DNA of 64,000 nucleotides from Opitutia bacterium (GTDB taxonomy: Bacteria > Verrucomicrobiota > Verrucomicrobiia > Opitutales > Opitutaceae): positions 1-64,000 of the forward strand of contig CANGHW010000011.1 of NCBI GenBank assembly GCA_947453695.1. Direction: 5' to 3'. Numbering within the stretch: position 1 is the first letter of the stretch; every line of letters starts with the position of its first letter. The notes beneath the pieces were generated by a model. It was not told the origin of the DNA. It saw only the letters and a program-made list of their open reading frames with translations, and made no database searches. This document shows positions 25,090 to 33,476 of this stretch, one piece after another. Position numbers and translations under genes: made by a program.

Positions 25090-26961
25090 ATGCCCGCCGA
25101 AGCCAAGCCCGTCCCGCCCGCCGCCCCGGCTCCGCCTCCCTCCCGGCGCAACGACCCCGTCGAGATCAAGACGCGCGTTGAACTGGTGCGCATGGCCTTC
25201 CGCGAGCTGCGGAGCGGCACCTACGCCTCGACCGGAGCCGCCGTCGTATTCGCGATCGCCGCCGCCCAGACAAATTCGTCGGTGACGATGATCTGCATCT
25301 GGCTCTCATTCTCCCTTTGCCTCGGAGGATACCGGATCTGGTTGGACGATAGTTTCCAGTCGGCCAAACCCAGCCCCGAACAAACCCCCAAGTGGGCCTT
25401 CCGCTTCGTCGCCGCCACCACGCTTTCCGGACTTTCCTGGGGCGTCACCGCCTGGATGTTTCCCTTCCTGGAACGCGACAGCCCCTACGCGATCGCGCAC
25501 ACCCTCCTCCTCGCCGGACTCAGCACCGGCTCCTCGCGGCTGCTGCTCCCGATGCGCAAAGGCAGCATCGCCTACCTCACGGTCATCGCGCTGCCGATGT
25601 CCGCAGCCTTCTTCGCTCAGGGTGATTTGATTGGCATCACCCTTGGACTGGCCGTGATCGCCTACGTGGTCTTCATCGCCTCGGCCACCCTGCACTATCA
25701 CCGCACCCTCTCGGATGCGCTCGTCGCCCGCTTCGAACGTGAAGCCCTCGCTGACGCCCTCACCGCAGAAAACGCCCGCCGTGAGGCCCGCGAAGCCGAG
25801 CTCGACGACGCCCGCAACAAAGCCGAGTCCGCCAGCAAGGCCAAAGGTGAATTCCTCGCCGTCATCTCCCACGAAATCCGCACCCCGATGAATGGCGTGC
25901 TCGGCATGCTCCGGGTCGTCCGCGACACCCCGCTCTCCCCAGAGCAGCGCGGTTATCTCAAGACTGCGTCCGATTCCGCCGAGGCCCTCCTGCTGTTGCT
26001 CAACGACGTGCTCGACTTCTCCAAGATCGAGTCCGGCCGCCTCGAAATCGAAAACGCCCCCTTCCCGCCCGCGACGATGGTCAAGTCCGTCGCCGACCTC
26101 CTCCTCGCCCGTATCCGCGACAAGGGCCTCCAGTTTGATCTCCAGCTCGGTGACAATCTCCCCGGCGTGATCGTCGGCGATCCCACCCGGCTCCGCCAGA
26201 TTCTCGTCAATCTCCTCGGCAACGCCATCAAGTTCACCGAGCGCGGCCGCGTGGAGCTCTCCGTCACCTGCGCCGAGCGCACCCCGCAGCGCGCGGTGAT
26301 GTATTTTACCGTCACCGACACTGGCATCGGCATCGATTCCGCCGCCCAGGAGCGCCTCTTCAAACCGTTCTCGCAGGCCGACAATTCCATGAGCCGGCGC
26401 TACGGCGGCACGGGCCTCGGTCTCGTCATCTCCATGCGGCTTGCGCAAGCCATGGGCGGCGCGATTCAGGTGCAGAGCGTGCTCAACCAGGGATCCACCT
26501 TCCGCCTAATTCTTCCGTGCAAGTTGCCGGAGATCACCGCGGTCACTCCGCGCTCGGATGAACCGGCGCGCTTCGTCACGCCCAAGCTTTCCGGCCGCGT
26601 CCTCGTCATCGAAGACGATTCCGTCAACCGTCAGGTCGTCGATCTCTTCCTCAAGAAACTCGGGGTTACGCCGACCTTTGCCCCCGATGGCGAGCAGGCC
26701 ATCGAGGTCGCCACCAGCCAGCCGTTCGATCTCGTGCTCATGGACTGCCAGCTCCCTGGCATCGACGGCATGGAGGCCACACGTCGCATTCGCACGGCTC
26801 TCGCCGGCAAGCCCCTGCTCATCATCGCGCTCACGGCCAATGCTTCCACCCACGTGCGCGAGGCCTGTCTCGCCGCCGGCATGAACGACTTCTTGAGCAA
26901 GCCAATCCGCTTCGAGCTCCTCGCCAACGCGCTGCAGAAACATCTGCCGCCCGCTGCGTAG
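25090..26961 (+). CDS. Hybrid histidine kinase with membrane sensor (copy 2)
   Basis: A 623-residue paralogue of the preceding kinase with the same order: a multi-helix membrane domain, a coiled linker, HisKA (ISHEIRTPMNG, His about 261), an ATPase (LLGNAIKFT, VTDTGIGI, GGTGLGLVIS) and a receiver (LMDCQLPGIDG, Asp about 552). Catalytic domains are closely similar to copy 1, while the membrane sensors have diverged more. This suggests a tandem duplication with change of input. The ATG at 25090 follows copy 1 by 56 bp. Confidence 0.95.
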   Translation: MPAEAKPVPPAAPAPPPSRRNDPVEIKTRVELVRMAFRELRSGTYASTGAAVVFAIAAAQTNSSVTMICIWLSFSLCLGGYRIWLDDSFQSAKPSPEQTPKWAFRFVAATTLSGLSWGVTAWMFPFLERDSPYAIAHTLLLAGLSTGSSRLLLPMRKGSIAYLTVIALPMSAAFFAQGDLIGITLGLAVIAYVVFIASATLHYHRTLSDALVARFEREALADALTAENARREAREAELDDARNKAESASKAKGEFLAVISHEIRTPMNGVLGMLRVVRDTPLSPEQRGYLKTASDSAEALLLLLNDVLDFSKIESGRLEIENAPFPPATMVKSVADLLLARIRDKGLQFDLQLGDNLPGVIVGDPTRLRQILVNLLGNAIKFTERGRVELSVTCAERTPQRAVMYFTVTDTGIGIDSAAQERLFKPFSQADNSMSRRYGGTGLGLVISMRLAQAMGGAIQVQSVLNQGSTFRLILPCKLPEITAVTPRSDEPARFVTPKLSGRVLVIEDDSVNRQVVDLFLKKLGVTPTFAPDGEQAIEVATSQPFDLVLMDCQLPGIDGMEATRRIRTALAGKPLLIIALTANASTHVREACLAAGMNDFLSKPIRFELLANALQKHLPPAA

Positions 26962-26968
26962 CCCCGCG

Positions 26969-27835
26969 TCACTCCGGCACGACCCACTCCACCCGCCCGC
27001 CCCCGCCCGGCGCCTGGGCCAGCGCCTCCGCGAGCCACGCCAGCATCGGCTCCGCTTCCTGCTCAAATTGCCACGGCGGGTTGATCACCACGAGGCCGCA
27101 GCCTTTCATCCGCATCGGCGCGGCCGGACCCGCGATCATCAATTCCAGCGCGAGTGTCGGCGGGGGACGCAGCATCCGCAGTTCCGCGAAGAAATCGTCG
27201 ATCCGCGCGCGCTCCGTCAGCGGATACCACACGGCAAACACCCCGCCAGGCAGCCGCCGCAGTCCTTCGTCCAGCGCCCGCACGATATCCGCAAACTCAT
27301 GCTGCGACTCAAAGGGCGGGTCGATCAACACCAGCGCCCGTCGCTCCGGCGGCGGCAGCAGCGCCCGCAGCGCGCCGTAGCCATCGCCTTCATGGACCAG
27401 CGTTCGGGGTGAAAATTGAAACGCTTCGCGCAAGGCCGCGCATTCCGCTGGTTGTCGCTCCCAGATAGCCAGGCGATCCTGCGCTCGCACCAGCTCACGC
27501 ACAAACCAGGGCGAGCCCGGGTAATACCGTGGAGTCGCCGAGGAGTTGCCTTGTTGCGCGTCGTAGCGTCGGGCCAGCGCTGCATATTCCGACAGGACTT
27601 CCGGCAGATCGTTGCGCCCCGCGAGTCGCCCGATTCCTTCCGGCCACTCCGGCTTGCGTTCCATGGTATCGCCGCTCGCCGCCGCCGCGAGGTCGTAGCC
27701 GCCGCGTCCCGCGTGCGTGTCGAGGTAGAGAAAGCCTTTCTCCTTTTTCTGCAGCGCACGGACCAGCCGCGCGAGCAGGGCGTGCTTCATCACGTCCGCG
27801 AAATTCCCGGCGTGAAAATGATGCCGGTAGTTCAT
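26969..27835 (-). CDS. rlmJ: 23S rRNA (adenine2030-N6)-methyltransferase RlmJ
   Basis: A 288-residue methyltransferase. The N terminus MNYRHHFHAGNFADVMKH is diagnostic of RlmJ, followed by the SAM motif LDTHAGRGGYDL and the catalytic LVLIDPPFE (a DPP[FY] N6-adenine motif). RlmJ methylates A2030 of 23S rRNA. It is convergent with the second histidine kinase, 7 bp apart, and the downstream ends of both lie within this gap. Confidence 0.95.
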   Translation of the reverse strand: MNYRHHFHAGNFADVMKHALLARLVRALQKKEKGFLYLDTHAGRGGYDLAAAASGDTMERKPEWPEGIGRLAGRNDLPEVLSEYAALARRYDAQQGNSSATPRYYPGSPWFVRELVRAQDRLAIWERQPAECAALREAFQFSPRTLVHEGDGYGALRALLPPPERRALVLIDPPFESQHEFADIVRALDEGLRRLPGGVFAVWYPLTERARIDDFFAELRMLRPPPTLALELMIAGPAAPMRMKGCGLVVINPPWQFEQEAEPMLAWLAEALAQAPGGGGRVEWVVPE

Positions 27836-27908
27836 GCTTTTCCTCCGGAGCCGCTCATCGGGCCCGCCGCTGGCGTTCTCCTCGTCACGGCTTCGTCGCG
27901 CATCGCGC

Positions 27909-28406
27909 TCACGCCACCGGGATTTTCACCACGCACTTGCGGGTTAGCTGCGCCGCGTCGCCCACGCGGAGCGTGGGCATGTGCACATCCGCCGGGAAAA
28001 AGACCGCGGCCTGTCCCGGCCACACGCGGAGCAGCGACGCCGCCGGCGTATCAGCATACACGATCAGATCGCGCGCCGGATCATAGTCCGCCCGGGCCGT
28101 GATCGCGCCGATGTCCGCCACTTCCATCAGCTCCGCTCCCTCAAAAATAATCTGCAGGTCGATATACTTGCGGTGCGACTCGAAGAATCCGTCGCTGCGC
28201 GCCTTCGTCAGGTAGCACTCTTCGCTCACAAACACCCCGCCGCCCAGCTCCGTGCGCTGACGCTGGCCGGCTTCGATCGCCCGCACGCGCGCCTGCACCG
28301 GCGAGCCCGCCCGCAGCAATTCCTCCGCGTATGCAAACGCGACTTCGAATCCGGGGCGCGACGCCAGTTGCGCGCGCACTGTTGCCAACGTGCCATAGAG
28401 AGCCAT
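27909..28406 (-). CDS. YhcH/YjgK/YiaL family protein
   Basis: A 165-residue cupin-like protein of the DUF386 family: ALYGTLATVRAQLASRPGF, ESHRKYIDLQIIFEGAELM, VFFPADVHMPTL with metal-ligand His. E. coli relatives (NanQ/YhcH) act as sugar anomerases, for instance on N-acetylneuraminate. The nearby FucP-like permease hints at a sugar role, but the genes are 8 kb apart. It lies 73 bp upstream of rlmJ on the same strand. Confidence 0.9.
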   Translation of the reverse strand: MALYGTLATVRAQLASRPGFEVAFAYAEELLRAGSPVQARVRAIEAGQRQRTELGGGVFVSEECYLTKARSDGFFESHRKYIDLQIIFEGAELMEVADIGAITARADYDPARDLIVYADTPAASLLRVWPGQAAVFFPADVHMPTLRVGDAAQLTRKCVVKIPVA

Positions 28407-28481
28407 CGCGCGACTTCACCGTCCGCCTCCGCCACTGGCAAGCCGCGAAACCCCGGCGAGCCCACCACGCGGCGCGTCCAG

Positions 28482-29222
28482 CTACTTCTTCCCCGGCAAT
28501 GCCACCAGCGGTCGCGTAAACATCTCCGGCGTCACCGGCGGATTGGCCTCGATCGCTTCGATCACGATTTCCTGCGTCACCCGCCCGTCGCTCTGCACCG
28601 AGATGCGGTGGGGCAGCAGCACACCGTCTACGGGACGGAAATCATCGAACCGCGTCGTGACCTCGATCTTCCGCCCGCCGGCGGTGGTGCGTTGATCGAT
28701 GCGCGCCACGATGAAAAACGTCTCTGCATCGAGCACCACGGCAAACGTGTCCGCGAGCTTCCGGGTCACCAGTAGCCGGACAAATTTCCGGCCTTTCACG
28801 TTAAACTCACCGGCAAAGTCCAGCGCGTAGCCCGCCGCTGGCCCCGCGACCAGCGGATCGTCGAACTCCACATCGGCCAAAAACAATTTCGCCTCGGCCG
28901 GCGGCATGTCCACCGGGCGCAGAGGGAGGGCCGAGGTATCGTATTTCCACGGTGGCGTGCGGCCGTCGCTGCCTTGCACGAGCGAGCGCTCCGGTGTGCC
29001 GATCTCCTGTCGCACCCGGTCGGGGCGCGCCGTGATCTGCGCAAACCGCACTTTCTTGCCTCCCGCGTAGACGAATCCCGTGGCCCGCAGCGATTTCAGC
29101 GCGGCGATCCGCTCGCGGCCGCCGATCACTTCTACGTGGATACTCGCCAACTCGCTGGCCTGATCCGCCCATGCGCTCACCGTCATGAGCAGCCCGCCGA
29201 GAAAAAGTGTCCACCATTGCAT
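28482..29222 (-). CDS. Exported LolA-like lipoprotein-carrier fold protein
   Basis: A 246-residue secreted protein with a signal peptide (LFLGGLLMTVSAWA, cut before DQ). The rest (HVEVIGGRERIAALKSLRAT, VRFAQITARPDRVRQEIG, VVLDAETFFIVARIDQRT, GVLLPHRISVQSDGRVTQEI) has the strand pattern of the LolA/LolB-like outer-membrane sorting family. There is no lipobox Cys, so it is probably soluble in the periplasm. Function within this broad family cannot be told from sequence. Confidence 0.7.
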   Translation of the reverse strand: MQWWTLFLGGLLMTVSAWADQASELASIHVEVIGGRERIAALKSLRATGFVYAGGKKVRFAQITARPDRVRQEIGTPERSLVQGSDGRTPPWKYDTSALPLRPVDMPPAEAKLFLADVEFDDPLVAGPAAGYALDFAGEFNVKGRKFVRLLVTRKLADTFAVVLDAETFFIVARIDQRTTAGGRKIEVTTRFDDFRPVDGVLLPHRISVQSDGRVTQEIVIEAIEANPPVTPEMFTRPLVALPGKK

Positions 29223-29329
29223 GACGCACCGTCACATGCGACGCCCCGCGCCTCAAGCTCACTTACGACTCCCGTCGTTCCGGATTCGACGGGCCTGCGT
29301 TACCCGCTCAACCTTCCACCCTTCTTTCC

Positions 29330-30145
29330 GTGTCCGGTCCACTCACCCGCATCCTTTCCGATCTGCACTACGGCGACCGCGCCAGTCAGGTCCGCGATCT
29401 GGCGCAGTTGCACCCGCTCTTCGCCGGAGTTTCGGCGCTCGTCTTCAATGGCGATACGCTCGACACGCGGCCCGGCCCCGATCCGGCCCTCACCGCCCAA
29501 CTGCGGCGCGATGTCACTCACCTGCTCTCGACGATCCCAGCCCCGGTCACGCTGCTCACCGGTAATCACGATCCCGATCTTTCCCCGCTCCACTCCCTCG
29601 AGCTCGCTGCCGGCCAGGTCTTCGTCACGCACGGCGATGTGCTCTTCGACGACCTCGTGCCGTGGAGCAACGATGCCCCGGAGATTCGGCGGCTCATCCA
29701 CGCCGCCGCGTTGCCCCCCACCGCCTCCCTGGAGGACCGGCTGTCCGTCTGGCGCCGCACCGCCGTCCAAATCCCCCAGCGCCATCAATCCGAGCGCAAT
29801 CCCGTCAAATACGCCCTGCGCTTCGCGGCCGATACCGTGTGGCCGCCCTTGCGCGTCTTCCGTATTCTCGCGGCCTGGCGCGCCGCTCATCCTCTTGCCG
29901 TCGGCCTCGCCCGGCAGCATCGCCCCGCCGCCCGTTTCATTCTCACGGGCCACACCCATCGGCCCGGCCTCCACCGCTCTCCGTCCGGCGTCGTGTCCAT
30001 CAACACCGGATCGTTCTGCCGACCCCTCGGGGGCACGTGCGTCGATCTCACGCCCCAGGCGCTGATCGTCCGCCGCATCGAATTTCGCTCCGGATCCTTT
30101 CATCCTTCCTCCCCGGTCGCCGAATTTTCCCTCGCCCCGGCCTGA
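29330..30145 (+). CDS. Calcineurin-like metallophosphoesterase
   Basis: A 271-residue enzyme with every metal motif of the family: ILSDLHYGD, LVFNGDTLD, LTGNHDPD, VTHGDVLFDD and TGHTHRPG. The overall form resembles UDP-2,3-diacylglucosamine hydrolases (LpxH) but is not close enough to assign that reaction. The start is GTG at 29330, 107 bp from the divergent secreted-protein gene. Confidence 0.88.
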   Translation: MSGPLTRILSDLHYGDRASQVRDLAQLHPLFAGVSALVFNGDTLDTRPGPDPALTAQLRRDVTHLLSTIPAPVTLLTGNHDPDLSPLHSLELAAGQVFVTHGDVLFDDLVPWSNDAPEIRRLIHAAALPPTASLEDRLSVWRRTAVQIPQRHQSERNPVKYALRFAADTVWPPLRVFRILAAWRAAHPLAVGLARQHRPAARFILTGHTHRPGLHRSPSGVVSINTGSFCRPLGGTCVDLTPQALIVRRIEFRSGSFHPSSPVAEFSLAPA

Positions 30146-30165
30146 TCGTTCGCGAAGCTCCGGCC

Positions 30166-30477
30166 ATGAGCATCGAGTTTGGCTGGTGGAGCAAAGATCC
30201 CGAGGGGAAAAAATGTCAGATCAACGCCGTCGTCCACGGCGGTAATATCGAATGGACCCGCCACGTCGGTCACCACACGTCGTGGATTCCCCATGAGCCC
30301 AACGATGACGACCGTGAGCGCCTCGTCTACGAAGCGTCCAAGCGCGTGCCCCGTCGGCTCATCACCACCAAGCAGTTTGAAGAAATTAAGATGCTGAGCG
30401 AAAACACCGGCCCCGGTCGCATCACCGGCCGCCGCGTCACCGGCATCGCGCCGTCGTTCAAGGCCAAGTCCTTGTAA
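30166..30477 (+). CDS. Conserved small hypothetical protein
   Basis: A 103-residue soluble protein I do not recognise. It starts MSIEFGWWSKDPEGKKCQIN and has a Trp/His-rich centre (IEWTRHVGHHTSWIPHEP) and a basic C terminus. It follows the phosphoesterase by 20 bp on the same strand and probably shares its transcript. Its composition is protein-like, with GC-rich third positions, so I regard it as real. Confidence 0.7.
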   Translation: MSIEFGWWSKDPEGKKCQINAVVHGGNIEWTRHVGHHTSWIPHEPNDDDRERLVYEASKRVPRRLITTKQFEEIKMLSENTGPGRITGRRVTGIAPSFKAKSL

Positions 30478-30861
30478 GCCCGCTCAGCGTCCGGCGGTCA
30501 GCGCAAGCCACCGCATCGATTTTACCCGGGGATGTCTCATCCGCACAGCTTATGCTTCATGGCGGGGTCAGGGCATTTCATGATTCATAATTCGTAAGTC
30601 CACGGAGCAAGGGCATCCCCGGCCACCGATTGCACTGAGATTCCCCCAACGAAACAGAGCCGGCCCGAGGAAGCCCCAGAACCGGCTCTTTTCGATTTAT
30701 CGACAAGGTGACCGGCTTGGACCGCGTGTGCGGCCAATCGGGGGCCAACGTGTGCTCCCACCTGCGGGCTTTTGATCGATCCCAAGGAACTGGGATCTGC
30801 TGTCCCAAAACCAGGGGCCTTTTCGGGATCAATCCCCTACTCCAAAGTTCCATCGTCCGCA
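30478..30861. other. Gene-free stretch with one terminator-like hairpin
   Basis: No convincing gene. It has lower GC than its surroundings. AGAGCCGG (30656-30663) pairs with CCGGCTCT (30682-30689) over an 18-nt loop and is followed by TTTT, a possible terminator for the rightward phosphoesterase unit. The rest leads into a transposase remnant and may be further decayed insertion-sequence DNA; it includes a run rich in GGGATC-like words near 30775-30836. Confidence 0.5.
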
Positions 30862-31099
30862 GACGCGTTGCTAAAACGGTGGCTTCAGAAACGTGAGAGC
30901 CTATCCCGCCAAAGAATTCGCGCCGTCATCCGGCGGCGATCCATCGCGGCTACTATCGGTGCCGGCACAAAATCGAAAACTTCTTCTGCCGTATCAAACG
31001 CCCTAGCCGAATCGGCACCCGTTAAAAAAACTTGCCGTCACTTTTCTCGCCTTCGTCCAGTTTGCGGCGGTCCTTGATTGGCTCACTCATCGATTTTGA
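30862..31099 (+). pseudogene. Broken IS5-family transposase, C-terminal remnant
   Basis: In the frame set by 30906-31016 the DNA reads IPPKNSRRHPAAIHRGYYR followed by CRHKIENFFCRIK and RIGTR, the C-terminal signature of IS5-type (DDE) transposases, where the final catalytic Glu sits in KIENFF. A stop (TAA, 31023) interrupts where TRY is expected; reading resumes one frame over as KLAVTFLAFVQFAAVLDWL and ends at TGA 31097-31099. A second shift lies near 30897, where a fragment LLKRWLQKRES joins. The N-terminal two thirds are missing, so the element is dead. Confidence 0.85.
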
Positions 31100-31130
31100 A
31101 AACACGCCTAGTCGCTCGATGGAGCGGAAA

Positions 31131-31841
31131 TCAGTTTTCCAACAACCTTCCCCGCCGGCGCAACCATACCGCGCCCAAGAGCACCGCGCCGCCAAAAATG
31201 GCGGCATAGGTCGCGGGCTCGGGGATCGCGGAAACCGCGAGCGATCCGCCGACTTGAATTTGGTCGATGGTCGCTTGAAAAATAAAGGGATCGCCCGGCA
31301 TTTCGACCGGCGTCTTACGTGCGTAACCATAGATGCGCAGCGTGGTCGCTCCAGTGATCGCCGAGAAATTTTGGTTGAATCCGCTGAAGGACAGCGTCGC
31401 CGTCCCATCGCTGGCGGAAGTGGTCGATCCGAGTATGGCGCTGAATCCCGATACCGATGAGGTCAGATAAAAATCAATCGTCCCTTCCAGCCCCTCGATC
31501 AGATTCGCGGAGAAGCTCGTCAGCGCCATTGAATATCCGGCGGCCGGCGTGAGTGTGAATTCAAAATAATCCGTCCCAGGTGTCCAAGAAGCAGCCGTCG
31601 TGGCATGCCAAAATCCGGGATTTGAAGTTCGCGCACCACCAAACCCACTTTCCAGCAGGCCCGCGCCATTGGTCAGCGGCGACGCCCCGAGCGAGGCGAC
31701 GACCGCATCGCTCGCGAAGCCATTCGCGGCGGTGTTGCTGAAATTATAGTTCACCGCAAACGCTTGCGCATGAGCCGCAGAAGGCATGACGCCAGCTATG
31801 CACCAAAGCGCGGAGAGCACGGGAGCACGGAGTAGTTTCAT
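31131..31841 (-). CDS. PEP-CTERM sorting domain protein
   Basis: A 236-residue exported protein. A signal peptide (LSALWCIAGVMPSAAHA) leads to a beta-rich body (FEFTLTPAAGYSMALTSFSA, TLRIYGYARKTP) and a C-terminal sorting signal: IPEPATYAAIFGGAVLLGA, then WLRRRGRL. The PEP motif, single helix and basic end are recognised by exosortase, which places such proteins on the surface or in the exopolysaccharide. No exosortase gene is in the window. It lies right beside the transposase remnant and between two copies of an IS-end-like 14-mer. Confidence 0.92.
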   Translation of the reverse strand: MKLLRAPVLSALWCIAGVMPSAAHAQAFAVNYNFSNTAANGFASDAVVASLGASPLTNGAGLLESGFGGARTSNPGFWHATTAASWTPGTDYFEFTLTPAAGYSMALTSFSANLIEGLEGTIDFYLTSSVSGFSAILGSTTSASDGTATLSFSGFNQNFSAITGATTLRIYGYARKTPVEMPGDPFIFQATIDQIQVGGSLAVSAIPEPATYAAIFGGAVLLGAVWLRRRGRLLEN

Positions 31842-32293
31842 TGGATTGAAGTTTTGAGATCAACTGGGCCTCCGGCCCGTGCCAATCGCAAAAGCCTCCC
31901 TGCGCCGACTACAGTGGTGGGCCAGAAGGCCCACGCCACCAATGGCGACTCTGGCCCAGCACGCTTGCCCACACATGTAGGGTTCGACGGCATGCTCGGA
32001 TTTGAAAACACGCCCTACTTGCAGCCACTTGTGGACAAGTCGCCACTTTCATCGTGAAAATCAGCCATTCCAAATAGGAAGAATTCTGGAACGTGGCCGA
32101 CGCATGAACATAACGAGGTTGCGCGGAGCCGAATGAAAGTGGCGCGAGTCGTCTAGCACCACGGTAGCGCCAGGATCCCGGACAGCTCATCGCTACGCGG
32201 TAGTGATTTCGGACAACTCATGGCCACCCACTGAAAAGCACAACCCGCCGCCTGCCTGCTGAAGGGGTGGACAACTCTTGGTTTCCTCCGCGG
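31842..32293. other. Gene-free stretch rich in palindromes and IS-end-like repeats
   Basis: No gene seen. Contents: a palindrome GTGGGCC/GGCCCAC with loop AGAA (31917-31934); TTTGAAAACACGCC at 32001-32014, identical to the end of the transposase remnant at 31095-31108; GTAGGG (31977) facing CCCTAC (32013); and three direct copies of a GGACA[AG]CTC word at 32180, 32211 and 32269 within longer similar context. It looks like stacked insertion-sequence scars upstream of the PEP-CTERM gene. Confidence 0.6.
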
Positions 32294-32830
32294 TCATTTC
32301 ATGGCTAAACCGACACCCCGCGCCCAGAGAAGCTTGAACGCCGAGCAATAGTCCGCGGGGCGTTGGGCGATGCGTCGCGTCACTTCTTCCGGCGCGAGCC
32401 AGTCGCCCCCTGAAATCTCCTCCGGGTCGAGCGTGAGTGGTCCGTCGTGGCGCAAGCGGTAGATCCAGCAGAATTCCCAGCCCGTCTCCTCGCACGCTTC
32501 CACGCGAAACCAGCGTCGCAGTTCCGTCTCGGCCGTTCCGATCGTGGCGCCGTGCACCCCGATCTCTTCCCCGAGCTCCCGCACGGCCGCCGTATCGTAG
32601 TCTTCCCCCGAGTCCACGTGCCCGGAGCACGAGGAATCCCACAACCCGGGCGACATATCCTTCTTCATCGAGCGTTTCTGCAGAAACACCCGGCCCGCTC
32701 CGTCATACACCAAAATGTGCACCGCCCGGTGCCACAAGCCCGTCGCATGGACGACCCGGCGCATTTCCCGCCCCACCACTTCGTCGCGCTCGTTCACCAC
32801 ATCAAACCACTCGTCCGCTTTTTGGCTCAT
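32294..32830 (-). CDS. Nudix hydrolase, isopentenyl-diphosphate isomerase-like (YfcD type)
   Basis: A 178-residue protein: WFDVVNERDEVVGREMRRVVH at the N terminus, GLWHRAVHILVYDGAGRVFL, and the Nudix box GHVDSGEDYDTAAVRELGEE, all matching the IDI-like branch of the Nudix family. True IDI enzymes need a Cys in the (S/T)xTNTCCSH region; here the equivalent is DSSCSGHVD, closer to YfcD-type hydrolases of uncertain substrate. It is divergent from the next gene by 202 bp. Confidence 0.9.
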   Translation of the reverse strand: MSQKADEWFDVVNERDEVVGREMRRVVHATGLWHRAVHILVYDGAGRVFLQKRSMKKDMSPGLWDSSCSGHVDSGEDYDTAAVRELGEEIGVHGATIGTAETELRRWFRVEACEETGWEFCWIYRLRHDGPLTLDPEEISGGDWLAPEEVTRRIAQRPADYCSAFKLLWARGVGLAMK

Positions 32831-33032
32831 AGCCGCCCACGAAACGCACGCGCCCGACTGTGATCAAGCCCGCCCTTCTCCTCTTTCCTGTCCCCGGCCC
32901 GCGCCGCTTCCGCCTGATCCCGCCACCGGCGTTTTTCGCGACTCACCCTGCCCCGTCCGCGCCCGCGGGAAGATTCGCTTTGTCATCTCCGGCCCTTCGT
33001 GTCCTCTCATCCTTTCTTAAAGCAAAAACACC

Positions 33033-33470
33033 ATGGCAAAAATCGACGTCAGCAAGGTCGCTGAAATTTTGAAGAAGAACCAAGTCGATCCCGCGCTCCT
33101 CCGCCGCGTGATCGAAGAGATGAACCTGGCCGTCGAACCCGAGGGCGCCGAGGGCGACAAGCCACCGGCCGTCAAAAAGCAATTCGTCATCGTCGTCTCC
33201 GACCCCGAAGGCCGCCTCCCGAAAAACGACTTCGTCGGCTGGGTCGTCCAGATCCCTGACAGCGAGAGCCCCGCCACCACGTTGGACCGCATCTTCCGCA
33301 GTTCTTACGACTACAACACCACCAAGAAGGGCCGCCTGCTCCCGGTGAAGACGGTCGGCGAGGCCATCGAGGCCATCCCGGCCAAGTTCTTCAAAGAGGC
33401 TGAGCTCTGGGTGAAACACAAAACCCCTGTCCTCGTCGTCAAAACCGACAACGAGATCCCGAAGGAGTAA
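33033..33470 (+). CDS. Conserved hypothetical protein
   Basis: A 145-residue soluble protein without a family I can name. It begins with a helical segment (KVAEILKKNQVDPALLRRVI), has an acidic linker, then an alpha/beta region (KKQFVIVVSDPEGRLPKNDF, GWVVQIPDSESPATTLDRIF) and ends KTPVLVVKTDNEIPKE. Codon use is that of a normal chromosomal gene and it has a clean ATG. It ends 6 bp before the glutaminyl cyclase gene, so the two are co-transcribed. Confidence 0.8.
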   Translation: MAKIDVSKVAEILKKNQVDPALLRRVIEEMNLAVEPEGAEGDKPPAVKKQFVIVVSDPEGRLPKNDFVGWVVQIPDSESPATTLDRIFRSSYDYNTTKKGRLLPVKTVGEAIEAIPAKFFKEAELWVKHKTPVLVVKTDNEIPKE

Positions 33471-33476
33471 GTCCCC

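Noticed and set aside
30578-30853. 91-codon minus-strand frame between the hypothetical gene and the transposase remnant
   Set aside because: No family pattern, overlaps a terminator-like hairpin and lies in decayed IS-related DNA.
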